A stretch of 64,000 nucleotides of DNA from Corynebacterium frankenforstense (lineage in GTDB: Bacteria; Actinomycetota; Actinomycetes; Mycobacteriales; Mycobacteriaceae): contig NZ_JASODI010000013.1 of assembly GCF_030211955.1 (NCBI RefSeq), forward strand, positions 7,483-71,482. The letters run 5' to 3'. The position numbers and the translations under genes are program-made. Below are positions 27,981-36,741 of this stretch, one piece after another (within the stretch, counting starts at the first letter, position 1; every line of letters begins with the position of its first letter). Below the pieces are notes generated by a model, which saw only the letters and a list, made by a program, of their open reading frames with translations, did no database searches and was not told where the DNA came from.

Positions 27981-28981
27981 GCCAGTCGCGCCCGCTGCGC
28001 CTGCTGGTCACCGGCGGCGCGGGCTACGTCGGCAGCGTCTGCTCGCACGTGCTGGTCGAGGCCGGCCACGAGGTCACCGTCCTCGACGACCTGTCCACCG
28101 GCAACCGCGGCGCGGTGCCGGATGAGGCGGAGCTCGTCGTCGGCGACATCGACGACGCCGCCGACCAGGTCCTCGCCGAGGGAAACTTCGACGGCGTGCT
28201 GCACTTCGCCGCCCGCTCGCTGGTCGGCGAGTCGGTGGAGAAGCCGGACGCCTACTGGCGCCACAACCTCGTCTCGACGCTGAAGCTGCTCGACGCGATG
28301 CGCGCCCACGGGGTCGATAACCTCGTCTTCTCCTCGACGGCCGCCACCTACGGCGAGCCGGCCGAGGTGCCGATCACCGAGGACTTCCCCACCGCGCCGA
28401 CCAACCCCTACGGCGCGACGAAGCTGTCCATCGACCACCTGATCACCTCGTACGCGGCGGCCTTCGGCCTCGGCGCGACGAGCCTGCGCTACTTCAACGT
28501 CGCCGGTGCCCACGGTGCCGTCGGCGAGTCGCGCGAGGTGGAGACCCACCTGATCCCGCTGGTGCTGCAGGTCGCACTGGGGCAGCGCGAGAAGATCTTC
28601 ATCTTCGGCGACGACTACCCCACCGAGGACGGCACCGCGGTGCGCGACTACATCCACATCCGCGACCTCGCCGACGCCCACCTGCTGGCGCTGACGACCA
28701 ACGAGCCGGGCCGCCACCGCATCTTCAACCTCGGCTCCGGCGACGGCTACTCGGTGCGCCAGGTCATCGAGACCTGCCGCGAGGTCACCGGGCACCCGAT
28801 CCCCGCCGAGGTCGCCCCGCGCCGCGCCGGCGACCCGGCCGTGCTCGTCGCCTCCTCCGAGCGGATCAAGAAGGAGCTCGGCTGGAACCCGACGCGCACG
28901 GACCTGCCGCGCATCGTCGCCGACGCCTGGGCCTTCACCAAGGACCTCGACGCCGCGGCCTACCGCGCCGGGAAGGCCTGA
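27977..28981 (+). CDS. galE: UDP-glucose 4-epimerase
   Basis: Interconverts UDP-glucose and UDP-galactose, supplying galactan for arabinogalactan. The 334-residue short-chain dehydrogenase has [12 protein letters not shown] as the NAD-binding loop, [11 protein letters not shown], the catalytic SSTAATYGE and NPYGATK (Tyr-x3-Lys), [10 protein letters not shown] and [16 protein letters not shown] 27977 overlaps the dtxR stop by four bases. A strong terminator follows, which makes dtxR-galE a closed two-gene operon. Confidence 0.96.
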   Translation: MSQSRPLRLLVTGGAGYVGSVCSHVLVEAGHEVTVLDDLSTGNRGAVPDEAELVVGDIDDAADQVLAEGNFDGVLHFAARSLVGESVEKPDAYWRHNLVSTLKLLDAMRAHGVDNLVFSSTAATYGEPAEVPITEDFPTAPTNPYGATKLSIDHLITSYAAAFGLGATSLRYFNVAGAHGAVGESREVETHLIPLVLQVALGQREKIFIFGDDYPTEDGTAVRDYIHIRDLADAHLLALTTNEPGRHRIFNLGSGDGYSVRQVIETCREVTGHPIPAEVAPRRAGDPAVLVASSERIKKELGWNPTRTDLPRIVADAWAFTKDLDAAAYRAGKA

Positions 28982-28998
28982 GCCTCCTCCTCTTCTCC

Positions 28999-29036
28999 TG
29001 AGCCGTCCGGGCACCCGCCCGGGCGGCTCAAGTTTT
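28999..29036 (+). terminator. Intrinsic terminator of dtxR-galE
   Basis: 14-bp stem TGAGCCGTCCGGGC / GCCCGGGCGGCTCA with one G-U pair and an ACCC loop, followed by AGTTTT. Confidence 0.85.
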
Positions 29037-29060
29037 GGCTGCCCGTTCCGGCCCGACCGT

Positions 29061-30176
29061 TTACGCCGCGAGTCCGTCGATCCCGCCGGCCGGGTCGGCG
29101 CCCGCCACGCCGAGGCGCTCGGCGACCTGGCGGCTGCCGCAGCGTACCCGCTCGGCGACGATCTCCGGGCGGCACCGCAGCTGCGCCTCGCACAGCAGGC
29201 GGGTGAGCCGGTGGCCCGGGAACTCCGTGCGCGCCACCGCCAGCGCGGCGGCCACCCGGTGCCCGTGGCCGGCGGGACCGGCGACCAACGAGTAGAGGCA
29301 CAGCGCGTTGGCCCGGGCGTCACCGGTGAGCACCCGCGAGAGCCGCGCCAGGACCCGCTCGGCGGCCCGGGGGCGCTCCAGCACCGTCGCGGCCACCGCG
29401 TCGCGCAGGTGGATCTCGCCGAGGGCGCCCGCCAGGCAGGCGAGATCTTCCGGATCGGCGCCACCGACAAGCCCTTGACCTTGCCTTTCGTCGGTCAAGG
29501 CACGTTCGGCCGCGCCGACGACGGTCGCGAACGCGGCACGCCCGGCCTCTCCCCCGCGCCGCACCGCGGCCGCCAGGCCGCGGGCGTGCTCGACGGCGAC
29601 GGTCAAGGCGACGGTACCGGGCGCGACGTCGTCAATCTCTTCTTCGGCGCGCGCGAAGAACTCCAGGGCGGCCTGCCGGTCGGGCTCGGGCAGCTCACCG
29701 CGGCGCAACAGCGGGCCCATCGCGGCGGCGGCGACGACCTCGGGGATGCGCCCGCCGTACCAGTCTTCGAGGGGCTCGGCGCCCGGCGGGGAGAACTCGA
29801 GCTCGTACGTCCCGCCGGCCAGCACCCCCTCGGTGCTCCAGCAGCCGAGCAGCTCGGCGTCCCCGGCGCGCGAGGCGGAAAACAGCAGCTCGCAGACGCG
29901 GTCGCGCTCGGCGGGCTCAGTCGTGATGACGAAGGCGGCGATGACGCACCCGCCGCCGGCCCGGTGGGCGTCCAGGCTGCCGAGGGCGGAGTCGAGAGCC
30001 TCGGCGCAGACGGGGCGCAGGTCCACGCGCAGGACGGGGCCTAAGGCGAAGCGCGTGCCGTCGTCGACGAAGGCCGCGAGCACCAGGGAGTCCTCGGGGA
30101 AGAAGCCGAAGACGGCGGGCAGGTTGGCGATCAGGTCTCCGGGAGTGTGCAGGGTGTGTTCCGTGGAATCGGTCAT
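29061..30176 (-). CDS. DUF4192 family protein
   Basis: A 371-residue actinobacterial protein of unknown function. The N-terminus is characteristic of DUF4192: LHTPGDLIANLPAVFGFFPEDSLVLAAF, followed by alternating hydrophobic and helical segments and a conserved WYGGRIPEVVAAAA near residue 138. There is no signal peptide, membrane helix or catalytic motif. ATG 30176 lacks a clear Shine-Dalgarno. The linker at about residues 181-190 (EEIDDVAPGT) contains the dispersed ATTGACGACG motif on the coding strand. Convergent with galE. Confidence 0.78.
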   Translation of the reverse strand: MTDSTEHTLHTPGDLIANLPAVFGFFPEDSLVLAAFVDDGTRFALGPVLRVDLRPVCAEALDSALGSLDAHRAGGGCVIAAFVITTEPAERDRVCELLFSASRAGDAELLGCWSTEGVLAGGTYELEFSPPGAEPLEDWYGGRIPEVVAAAAMGPLLRRGELPEPDRQAALEFFARAEEEIDDVAPGTVALTVAVEHARGLAAAVRRGGEAGRAAFATVVGAAERALTDERQGQGLVGGADPEDLACLAGALGEIHLRDAVAATVLERPRAAERVLARLSRVLTGDARANALCLYSLVAGPAGHGHRVAAALAVARTEFPGHRLTRLLCEAQLRCRPEIVAERVRCGSRQVAERLGVAGADPAGGIDGLAA

Positions 30177-30295
30177 GGCGCCATCGTGACCGCAGCCGCC
30201 ACCCGGCGCGCGGCGGTACCCGCCCGCCTGTGGACAACCGCGCGCGATCCACAGGACCGGCCGCGCGGGGCGGCCCGTGAGACGCGGCGCACGGC

Positions 30296-30301
30296 TATAA
30301 T
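30296..30301 (+). promoter_or_regulatory. Perfect -10 TATAAT upstream of the PAC2 gene
   Basis: TATAAT about 147 bases before ATG 30448; implies a leader of about 140 bases. No good -35 is visible. Confidence 0.5.
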
Positions 30302-30447
30302 CGACGGTTCAGACCGGGGCTTTGACCGCCCGCCGCAGACCCCCACGGAATTATCGGCGGGGCCGGTGGCGTTGTACCCGGTGTGACCGTGAGCGTCCCG
30401 CCGACCGGGGCGGTCGCGGCGAAGCGAGAAGGTAAGGGAGGCACGTC

Positions 30448-31467
30448 ATGAACGACGACGAGCGTCGGATGTACGAGCTGGAGTACCCCACCCCGGAGAT
30501 CCGGGACGGACACCAGCACGGGCCCACCCTCGTGGTGGCGCTGCAGGGGTACGCGGACGCCGGGCAGGCCGTCGAGGCCGTCTCCGAGCACCTGCTCGCC
30601 GCCCTGGAGAACCGCCTGGTCGCCTCCTTCAACACCGACGAGCTGGTCGACTTTCGCTCGCGCCGACCCGCGGTGACCATGGAGGACCACGAGATCATCC
30701 GCACCGACGAGATCAACCTCGACATGCGCGTGCTGCGCGACCCCGAGGGCCGGTCCTTCCTGCTGCTGTCGGGCCCCGAGCCGGACATGCGCTGGAACGC
30801 CTTCACCGAGGCCGTCACCGACCTGGTCGAGCGCTACGACGTGGAGAACACCATCTGCCTGTACTCCGCGCCGATGACCGTGCCGCACACCCGCCCGCTG
30901 GTCGTCTCCGCCCACGGCAACGCCCCCGGGCTCGTCGGCCGGATGTACCGCTTCGACGGCAAGGTGGTCCTGCCGGGATCGGCCGCGCTGCGCATCGAGG
31001 CTGCCCTGGCGCGCGCCGGGCGCAACGTCGCCGGCTACACCGCGCACGTGCCGCACTACGTGGCCGCCTCCCCCTACCCCGCCGCGACGCTGAACCTGCT
31101 GCGCTCGGTCGCCGACGCCACCGACCTCGACCTGCCGCTGCGCACCCTCGAGCACGACGCGCGCCGGGTGGCCGAGCAGCTGGCCGAGCAGACCGACGAC
31201 TCCGGTGAGATCCAGCAGGTCGTGCGCGCCCTCGAGGAGCAGTACGACGAGGCCGTGGAGAAGTACCGCGAGGCCCACCCGCGCGCGGTCATGCCCGGCG
31301 AGGCGGAGCTGCCCAGCGGCGAGGAGCTCGGCGCCGAGTTCGAACGCTTCCTGGCGCGCCTCGACGAGCCGGGTGAGGACGGCGGCGACGGCCGGCACGG
31401 CGAGAACGGCGAAGACGGCGGCGACGGCGAGGGCCCGGACGCCCCGCAGCCGCCCGAGGGCGAGTAG
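30448..31467 (+). CDS. PAC2 (proteasome-assembly-chaperone-like) family protein
   Basis: A 339-residue protein of the bacterial PAC2 family, related in fold to eukaryotic proteasome assembly chaperones. Corynebacteria generally lack a proteasome, so the role is unknown. Conserved parts are LVVALQGYADAGQAVEAV near residue 30, LLLSGPEPDMRWNAF, and ICLYSAPMTVPHTRP with GYTAHVPHYVAASPYP later. The C-terminus is a low-complexity Gly/Asp/Glu tail rich in GEDGGDG. It follows the same order (galE, DUF4192, PAC2, helicase, oxyR) as C. glutamicum. Confidence 0.83.
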   Translation: MNDDERRMYELEYPTPEIRDGHQHGPTLVVALQGYADAGQAVEAVSEHLLAALENRLVASFNTDELVDFRSRRPAVTMEDHEIIRTDEINLDMRVLRDPEGRSFLLLSGPEPDMRWNAFTEAVTDLVERYDVENTICLYSAPMTVPHTRPLVVSAHGNAPGLVGRMYRFDGKVVLPGSAALRIEAALARAGRNVAGYTAHVPHYVAASPYPAATLNLLRSVADATDLDLPLRTLEHDARRVAEQLAEQTDDSGEIQQVVRALEEQYDEAVEKYREAHPRAVMPGEAELPSGEELGAEFERFLARLDEPGEDGGDGRHGENGEDGGDGEGPDAPQPPEGE

Positions 31468-31580
31468 CCCCGAGCGCCCCGCCCCGATTGACGACGTCCC
31501 GCCGATCGCCGTCGGCGCGCACGCCCGGGTGCGCGGCCACCCGGCCCGGGTGCGCCCCACGCGCCGAGCGGCCGCCCGGC

Positions 31581-31586
31581 TAGGGT
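31581..31586 (+). promoter_or_regulatory. -10 element TAGGGT of the DUF3516-type helicase gene
   Basis: Exactly seven bases before GTG 31594; leaderless layout. Confidence 0.55.
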
Positions 31587-31593
31587 GGGCAGG

Positions 31594-34143
31594 GTGAATC
31601 TCGCCCAGATGCTGCCCGACCTCGACGAGGTGCCCGCCTCCCTCGTCGACGAGTCCATCCTCGACTCGTTCACCGCCTGGACCCGCTCGAAGGGCATCGA
31701 ACTCTACCCCGCCCAGGAGGAGGCGGCGCTCAACCTGGTGGCCGGCGACAACGTCGTGCTGGCCACCCCCACCGGCTCGGGCAAGTCGATGGTCGCCATC
31801 GCCGCGCACTTCACCGCGATGGCCAAGAAGCAGCGCAGCTTCTACACCGCCCCGATCAAGGCGCTGGTCTCCGAGAAGTTCTTCGCCCTGTGCGACGTCT
31901 TCGGCCCCGAGCAGGTCGGCATGATGACCGGCGACGCCACCGTCAACGGCAACGCCCCGATCATCTGCGCCACCGCCGAGATCGTCGCCAACATCGCGCT
32001 GCGCGACGGAAAGCGCGCCGGCGTCGACCAGGTGGTCATGGACGAGTTCCACTACTACTCCGACCCCGAGCGCGGCTGGGCCTGGCAGGTCCCGCTGCTC
32101 GAGCTGCCCCAGGCGCAGTTCCTCCTCATGTCCGGCACCCTGGGCGACACCACGGACCTGCGAAAGGACCTCACCGAGCGCACCGGCCGGGCCACCCAGC
32201 TCGTCGGCGCGGACGCGAAGCGCCCGGTGCCCCTCGAGTTCGAGTACGCCACCGACCCGGTCCACGAGACCATCGAGCGCCTCCTGGAGAACAACCGCGC
32301 GCCCGTCTACGTGGTGCACTTCTCCCAGCGCGAGGCCACCGAACGCGCCCAGGCGCTGACCTCCCTGAAGCTGCTGACCGACGAGGAGAAGGAGCGCCTG
32401 CACACCGAGCTGGCCGGCTTCCGCTTCACCACCACCTTCGGAAAGACGCTCTCCAAGCTGGTCCGCCGCGGCATCGGCGTGCACCACGCGGGGCTTCTGC
32501 CCAAGTACCGCCGCCTGGTCGAGCGCCTCTCCCAGACCGGCCTGCTCAAGGTCATCTGCGGCACCGACACCCTGGGCGTGGGCATCAACGTGCCCATCCG
32601 CACGGTGCTGATGACCGGCCTGGCCAAGTTCGACGGCACCCGCCAGCGCGTGCTGAAGTCCCGCGAGTTCCACCAGATCGCCGGGCGCGCGGGCCGCGCC
32701 GGCTTCGACACCACCGGCTACGTCGTCGTGCAGGCCCCCGAGCACGAGATCGAGAACATCCGGGCCCGCGCCAAGGCCGGAAACGACCCGAAGAAGCTCA
32801 AGAAGGTGCGCACCAAGCACGCCCGCGACGGCGAGGTGACCTGGTCGAGGAAGACCTTCGACCGGCTCGTCGAGGCACCGGCCGAGCGGATGCACTCGCA
32901 GTTCCGCGTCTCCAACTCGTTGGTGATCAACATCCTGGCGCGCCCGGGCGACGCCTACGGGCACTTCCGGCACCTGCTGCGCGGCAACCACGAGACGCGC
33001 GCCCGCCAGAACCGCGACATCCTGACCACCGTCGGGCTGGTGCGCGGGCTGATCAACGCCGGCGTGGTCGAGCGCGCCCCCGGCGGCGGGCCGGACGAGG
33101 CCGGGCGCACCTACCGCCTGACCCGCGAGGTGCCCCGCGACTTCGCCCTCAACCAGCCGCTGAGCCCGTTCGCCCTGGCGGCCCTCGAGCTGCTCGACCC
33201 GGACTCGCCGACGTTCACCCTCGACGTCGTCAGCGTCTTCGAGTCCGTCCTCGACGACCCGCGCCCCATCCTACGCGCCCAGCGCAGCGAGGCGCGCGGC
33301 CGCGAGATCGCCGAGCTGAAGGCCGACGGCGTCGACTACACCGAGCGCATGGCCATCGTCGAGGACATCACCTGGCCGAAGCCTCTGGAGGAGCTTCTCG
33401 ACGCCGCGTTCGAGACCTATGCGCGGGGCGCGCCGTGGGCGCGGGAGTTCGACGTCTCGCCGAAGTCGGTCGTGCGCGACATGGTCGAGCACGCCATGAC
33501 CTTCTCCGACCTGGTCTCCGCCTACGGGCTCGGCCGCTCGGAGGGCGTGGTGCTGCGCTACCTCACCGACGCGTGGCGCACCCTGGCCCACACGGTGCCG
33601 GAGGCCTACTACACCGACGAGCTCGACGACATCGTCGTCTGGCTCGGCGAGCTGATCCGCCAGGTCGACTCCTCGCTGGTCGACGAGTGGGCGCAGATGG
33701 CCGACCCGGACCAGCCGGTCTCCAAGGAAGTCGTCGCCCAAGAGCTCGCCTTCGGGGTCACCGACCCCAGCGCGCTGACCGCGAACCGCCGCGCCTTCCG
33801 CATCATGGTGCGCAACGCCATGTTCCGCCTCGTCGAGCTCTTCGCCGACGAGCGGGAGGACGAGCTGGCGGACGCATTCGACTACCTGGACGACGCCCCG
33901 GACTTCCCGGCGGCGATGGACACCTACTTCAACGAGTTCGACGAGGTGGACACCTCGCCGGCCGCCCGCGGGCCCGAGTACTTCCTCGTCGAGGAGTCGA
34001 ACGAGCGGCGCTGGCCGGTGCGCCAGATCCTGCGCGACCCCGACAACGACCGCGCCTTCTCGTTCGTCGGCGAGGTCGACCTCGACGCCTCCGACGAGGC
34101 CGGCGAGGTGCGCCTGATCTCGCTGGAGTTCCGCGGGAAGTAG
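31594..34143 (+). CDS. Ski2/Mtr4-like DEAD-box RNA helicase with DUF3516-type C-terminus
   Basis: An 849-residue SF2 helicase. Motifs in order: YPAQEEAALNL (Q-like), LATPTGSGKSMVA (Walker A, about residue 57), MDEFHYYSDPERG (Walker B as DEFH rather than DEAH/DExH), LMSGTLGD (motif III), GVHHAGLLPKYR, GTDTLGVGINVP and HQIAGRAGRAGFD (motif VI). The rest is an accessory region typical of the actinobacterial DUF3516 group. The GTG at 31594 is chosen over one nine bases upstream because it stands at leaderless distance from TAGGGT. Function probably RNA processing or decay; the target is unknown. Confidence 0.87.
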   Translation: MNLAQMLPDLDEVPASLVDESILDSFTAWTRSKGIELYPAQEEAALNLVAGDNVVLATPTGSGKSMVAIAAHFTAMAKKQRSFYTAPIKALVSEKFFALCDVFGPEQVGMMTGDATVNGNAPIICATAEIVANIALRDGKRAGVDQVVMDEFHYYSDPERGWAWQVPLLELPQAQFLLMSGTLGDTTDLRKDLTERTGRATQLVGADAKRPVPLEFEYATDPVHETIERLLENNRAPVYVVHFSQREATERAQALTSLKLLTDEEKERLHTELAGFRFTTTFGKTLSKLVRRGIGVHHAGLLPKYRRLVERLSQTGLLKVICGTDTLGVGINVPIRTVLMTGLAKFDGTRQRVLKSREFHQIAGRAGRAGFDTTGYVVVQAPEHEIENIRARAKAGNDPKKLKKVRTKHARDGEVTWSRKTFDRLVEAPAERMHSQFRVSNSLVINILARPGDAYGHFRHLLRGNHETRARQNRDILTTVGLVRGLINAGVVERAPGGGPDEAGRTYRLTREVPRDFALNQPLSPFALAALELLDPDSPTFTLDVVSVFESVLDDPRPILRAQRSEARGREIAELKADGVDYTERMAIVEDITWPKPLEELLDAAFETYARGAPWAREFDVSPKSVVRDMVEHAMTFSDLVSAYGLGRSEGVVLRYLTDAWRTLAHTVPEAYYTDELDDIVVWLGELIRQVDSSLVDEWAQMADPDQPVSKEVVAQELAFGVTDPSALTANRRAFRIMVRNAMFRLVELFADEREDELADAFDYLDDAPDFPAAMDTYFNEFDEVDTSPAARGPEYFLVEESNERRWPVRQILRDPDNDRAFSFVGEVDLDASDEAGEVRLISLEFRGK

Positions 34144-34155
34144 CCCCGGAAAAGA

Positions 34156-34260
34156 GATTTCCGACGCCCGCGGTGGCCCGCGTGGGCGCGCGTGGGCGCG
34201 CCGAGGGTACGCCGAGGGCGCGGTACCCGCCGCGCCGGGCGGCGCGGCGTCGGAAATTTC
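34156..34260. terminator. Large inverted structure between the helicase gene and oxyR
   Basis: ATTTCCGACGCC at 34157-34168 pairs with GGCGTCGGAAAT at 34246-34257, enclosing a very GC-rich centre with further pairing. It can fold as one long stem-loop and may isolate oxyR from upstream transcription. Confidence 0.5.
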
Positions 34261-34335
34261 CCGTTCCTCGAATATCACGTGACTTATTAGGGGCCGAGAT
34301 CACATTCCGAGCGGCGATAGGTTACCCTGATTGAT

Positions 34336-35289
34336 ATGTCGAACAAGGAGTACCGCCCCACGCTCGCCCAGCTGCGGACGTTCGTCACCATCGCCGAGAA
34401 CAAGCACTTCGGCACCGCCGCGCAGAAGCTGAACATCTCCCAGCCCTCACTGTCGCAGGCACTCGTGGCCCTCGAGACGGGGCTCGGGGTCCAGCTCATC
34501 GAGCGCTCCACCCGCAAGGTCATCGTCACCGCCATCGGCGAGACGCTGCTGCCCTTCGCCAAGAAGACCCTCGAGGCCGCCGACGCCTTCCTCAACCGTT
34601 CCCGCGGCGCCGGCGGCGAGCTGACCGGGCCGCTGACCATCGGGATGATCCCCACGATCGCGCCCTACCTGCTGCCGACCCTGCTGCCGCGCATGCGCGA
34701 GCACTGCCCGCAGTTGAGCCCCTCGGTCGTCGAGGACAAGACCAAGCACCTTCTGACCATGCTGCGCGAGGGCCAGATCGACCTCGCGCTGATGGCGCTG
34801 CCCTCAGAGGCCTCCGGCATGGTGGACCTGCCGCTGTACACCGAGGAGTTCGTGGTCGTCGTGCCCGATAACCACCCGCTGGCCGGCGCCCACGACCTCG
34901 ACCTCGACGTGCTGGACAAGCTGGACCTGCTGCTGCTCGACGAGGGTCACTGCCTGCACGACCAGATCATCGACCTGTGCCGCCGCGCGGAGATCAACCC
35001 GTCGAAGGCCGCGCACGCCGTCACGCGCGCCTCGAGCCTGACCACGCTGATGCAGCTGGTCTCCGCCGGCCTTGGCGCCACCCTCCTGCCGATGAGCGCC
35101 GTCGACGCCGAGTGCCACCGCACCGGCGTGGCCACCGCCACCTTCGGCCCGATCGTGCGCGCCGACCGCGAGATCGGCCTGGTCTACCGCTCCTCGAGCT
35201 CGCGCGCCCACGAGTTCGAGCAGATCGGCCGGCTGATGCGCGAGGCCTACGACGAGGCCTCCCGCCCCGCCGAGAAACTGCTCGCCTAG
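34336..35289 (+). CDS. oxyR: Hydrogen-peroxide sensor OxyR (LysR family)
   Basis: LysR-type regulator that senses peroxide through a disulfide; in C. glutamicum it represses katA, dps and ftn genes. The 317-residue protein has the winged-helix N-terminus (QLRTFVTIAENKHFGTAAQKL). The effector domain has the redox pair in LLLDEGHCLHDQIIDLCRR, Cys 206 and Cys 215, as in OxyR. ATG 34336. The upstream sequence CGATAGGTTACCCTGATTG covers a TACCCT -10; the same CGATAGG heptamer occurs before ahpC. Immediately left of it is the large inverted structure. Confidence 0.93.
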   Translation: MSNKEYRPTLAQLRTFVTIAENKHFGTAAQKLNISQPSLSQALVALETGLGVQLIERSTRKVIVTAIGETLLPFAKKTLEAADAFLNRSRGAGGELTGPLTIGMIPTIAPYLLPTLLPRMREHCPQLSPSVVEDKTKHLLTMLREGQIDLALMALPSEASGMVDLPLYTEEFVVVVPDNHPLAGAHDLDLDVLDKLDLLLLDEGHCLHDQIIDLCRRAEINPSKAAHAVTRASSLTTLMQLVSAGLGATLLPMSAVDAECHRTGVATATFGPIVRADREIGLVYRSSSSRAHEFEQIGRLMREAYDEASRPAEKLLA

Positions 35290-35347
35290 GCGCGGCGTCC
35301 GGACGGCGGGCTGCGGGTCGCTCCCGCAGCCGCCCGACGCAGCGCGA

Positions 35348-35392
35348 CGGGCCCCGTACCCGGTGGGTCTCACCGGGTACGGGGCCCGTTTT
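35348..35392 (+). terminator. Intrinsic terminator of oxyR (between convergent genes)
   Basis: A perfect 18-bp stem from CGGGCCCC to GGGGCCCG, with a 5-base loop, followed by TTTTCTC. Confidence 0.85.
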
Positions 35393-35438
35393 CTCGGTCG
35401 GTGCCGGGGCGGCGGGGCGGCGACTCACGCGCGTCCTC

Positions 35439-35484
35439 ATCCGCGCTCAGCGGCTCACGCGATCCGCGCTCAGCGGCTCACGCG
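35439..35484. repeat. Perfect 23-bp tandem repeat (two units)
   Basis: Units 35439-35461 and 35462-35484 are identical and contain CGCTCAGCGGCTCACGCG. Further degenerate CTCAGCGG copies run to about 35550, the 3' end of the membrane-protein gene. Confidence 0.8.
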
Positions 35485-35543
35485 CCGCCGCCCGCACCGG
35501 CGGTCACCGACACTCAGCGGCGCTCAGCCGCCCGCACCGAGGC

Positions 35544-36617
35544 TCAGCGGCGCGCGGGGATCACACCGCCGACGGCCTGCCGGTAGGCGTGCGCCTGCGC
35601 GTTGTAGGACGCGGGCATCACCACCAGCAGCGCCAGGCCGAAGGTGATCAGCGTCAGCACGAAGGTGATCAGGCCGAGCAGGATGCTCAGGCCCAGCAGC
35701 GGGAAGAAGTTCTTCAGGCCGGCGCGGAAGCCCACGCCGATCGCGGCGCCGAAGGAGGCGCGTCGGTCCGCGACCACCCAGGTCCACAGCGCGGTCAGCG
35801 GGCCGGCGATCAGGCCGACCAGGAGGACCAGCAGCATCACGACGCCCAGGCCGATGAGCGCACCGGCGGGCAGGTCGTCGCCGGTCGAGGTGCTGGCGGC
35901 GGAGAAGACGGTCAGGAGGAGCCCCGGGACCAGGATCACGGCGACGAGGATGCCGACGACGGCGCTGACCACCACGGACATGCCCAGCGTGGGCAGGTAG
36001 TTCAGGTTCTCCTTGAGCATGCTCCAGTCCACGCGCCCGCGGCTGACGTGGCCGAGGGCCAGGTTGTAGACGAGCGGCATCAGGAACAGCATGCCGAAGT
36101 TGACCAGCGAGTTGATCACGAAGCCGACCGCGGAGCCGGTCTCGCTGCCGGAGTTGATGTCCGCGGCGACGCCGATGCCGCCGAGCACGCCGACCACGGC
36201 CAACACCCCGAGGGTGCCCAGGACCCAGACCTGCCAGCCCGAGAAGACCGCCCGGAAGCCCCAGGCGATCGACTCGGTGATCGAGACCCGGCCGTCGCCC
36301 TGACGCACCGCAGGCTCGTCGCCGTAGCCGTAGCCCTGGTCGTAGCCGGCGGCGTCGTAGCCGTAGCCCTCGTAGTCCGCGCCGTAGCCCGCGCCCTGGT
36401 CGTAGCCCGCGGCACCGTAACCGGCGCCGGGTTTGCCGAAGTCCTCGCGGTCCTCCGGGTGGGTGGTCGACGGGTAGGCCGGGTAAGAGGGGTACGAGCC
36501 GGAGGCCGCACCCTGCCCGGAGCCGGAGCCCGAGCCGTCACCGGAGCCGGAGCCGGGGGTCATTCCGTCGCGGTCGTCCGCGTCCCCTTTGTCACGGGGA
36601 TCGTTAGGTCCAGTCAT
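35544..36617 (-). CDS. Membrane protein with Gly/Tyr-rich cytosolic N-terminus
   Basis: A 357-residue integral membrane protein of unknown function. The first about 115 residues are low-complexity Gly/Ser then Gly/Tyr/Ala/Asp repeats of the type GYDQGYGYG. Next comes an amphipathic ITESIAWGFRAVFSGWQVWVLG and about six membrane helices with Gly/Val/Leu-rich segments, ending NAQAHAYRQAVGGVIPARR. The organisation resembles actinobacterial DUF975-like or glycerophosphoryl-diester-phosphodiesterase-membrane-domain proteins, but I cannot assign it. ATG 36617 is chosen for GAAAGGG upstream; an in-frame extension of 14 residues lacks a ribosome site. Convergent with oxyR, divergent from hrpA. Confidence 0.75.
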   Translation of the reverse strand: MTGPNDPRDKGDADDRDGMTPGSGSGDGSGSGSGQGAASGSYPSYPAYPSTTHPEDREDFGKPGAGYGAAGYDQGAGYGADYEGYGYDAAGYDQGYGYGDEPAVRQGDGRVSITESIAWGFRAVFSGWQVWVLGTLGVLAVVGVLGGIGVAADINSGSETGSAVGFVINSLVNFGMLFLMPLVYNLALGHVSRGRVDWSMLKENLNYLPTLGMSVVVSAVVGILVAVILVPGLLLTVFSAASTSTGDDLPAGALIGLGVVMLLVLLVGLIAGPLTALWTWVVADRRASFGAAIGVGFRAGLKNFFPLLGLSILLGLITFVLTLITFGLALLVVMPASYNAQAHAYRQAVGGVIPARR

Positions 36618-36723
36618 CGGGAGAGACCCTTTCTTTTCGGTGCACTGAGTTTCGTACACCGTGAGGCTACCCTTTACCCCCGCCTTCCACCGGCCTGCCG
36701 GGGTGCGGCGCGCCCGGGCGGAC

Positions 36724-36729
36724 TAGAAT
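36724..36729 (+). promoter_or_regulatory. -10 element TAGAAT of hrpA
   Basis: TAGAAT 12 bases before ATG 36742; gives a leader of about six bases. Confidence 0.5.
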
Positions 36730-36741
36730 CTCCCCATCGAC

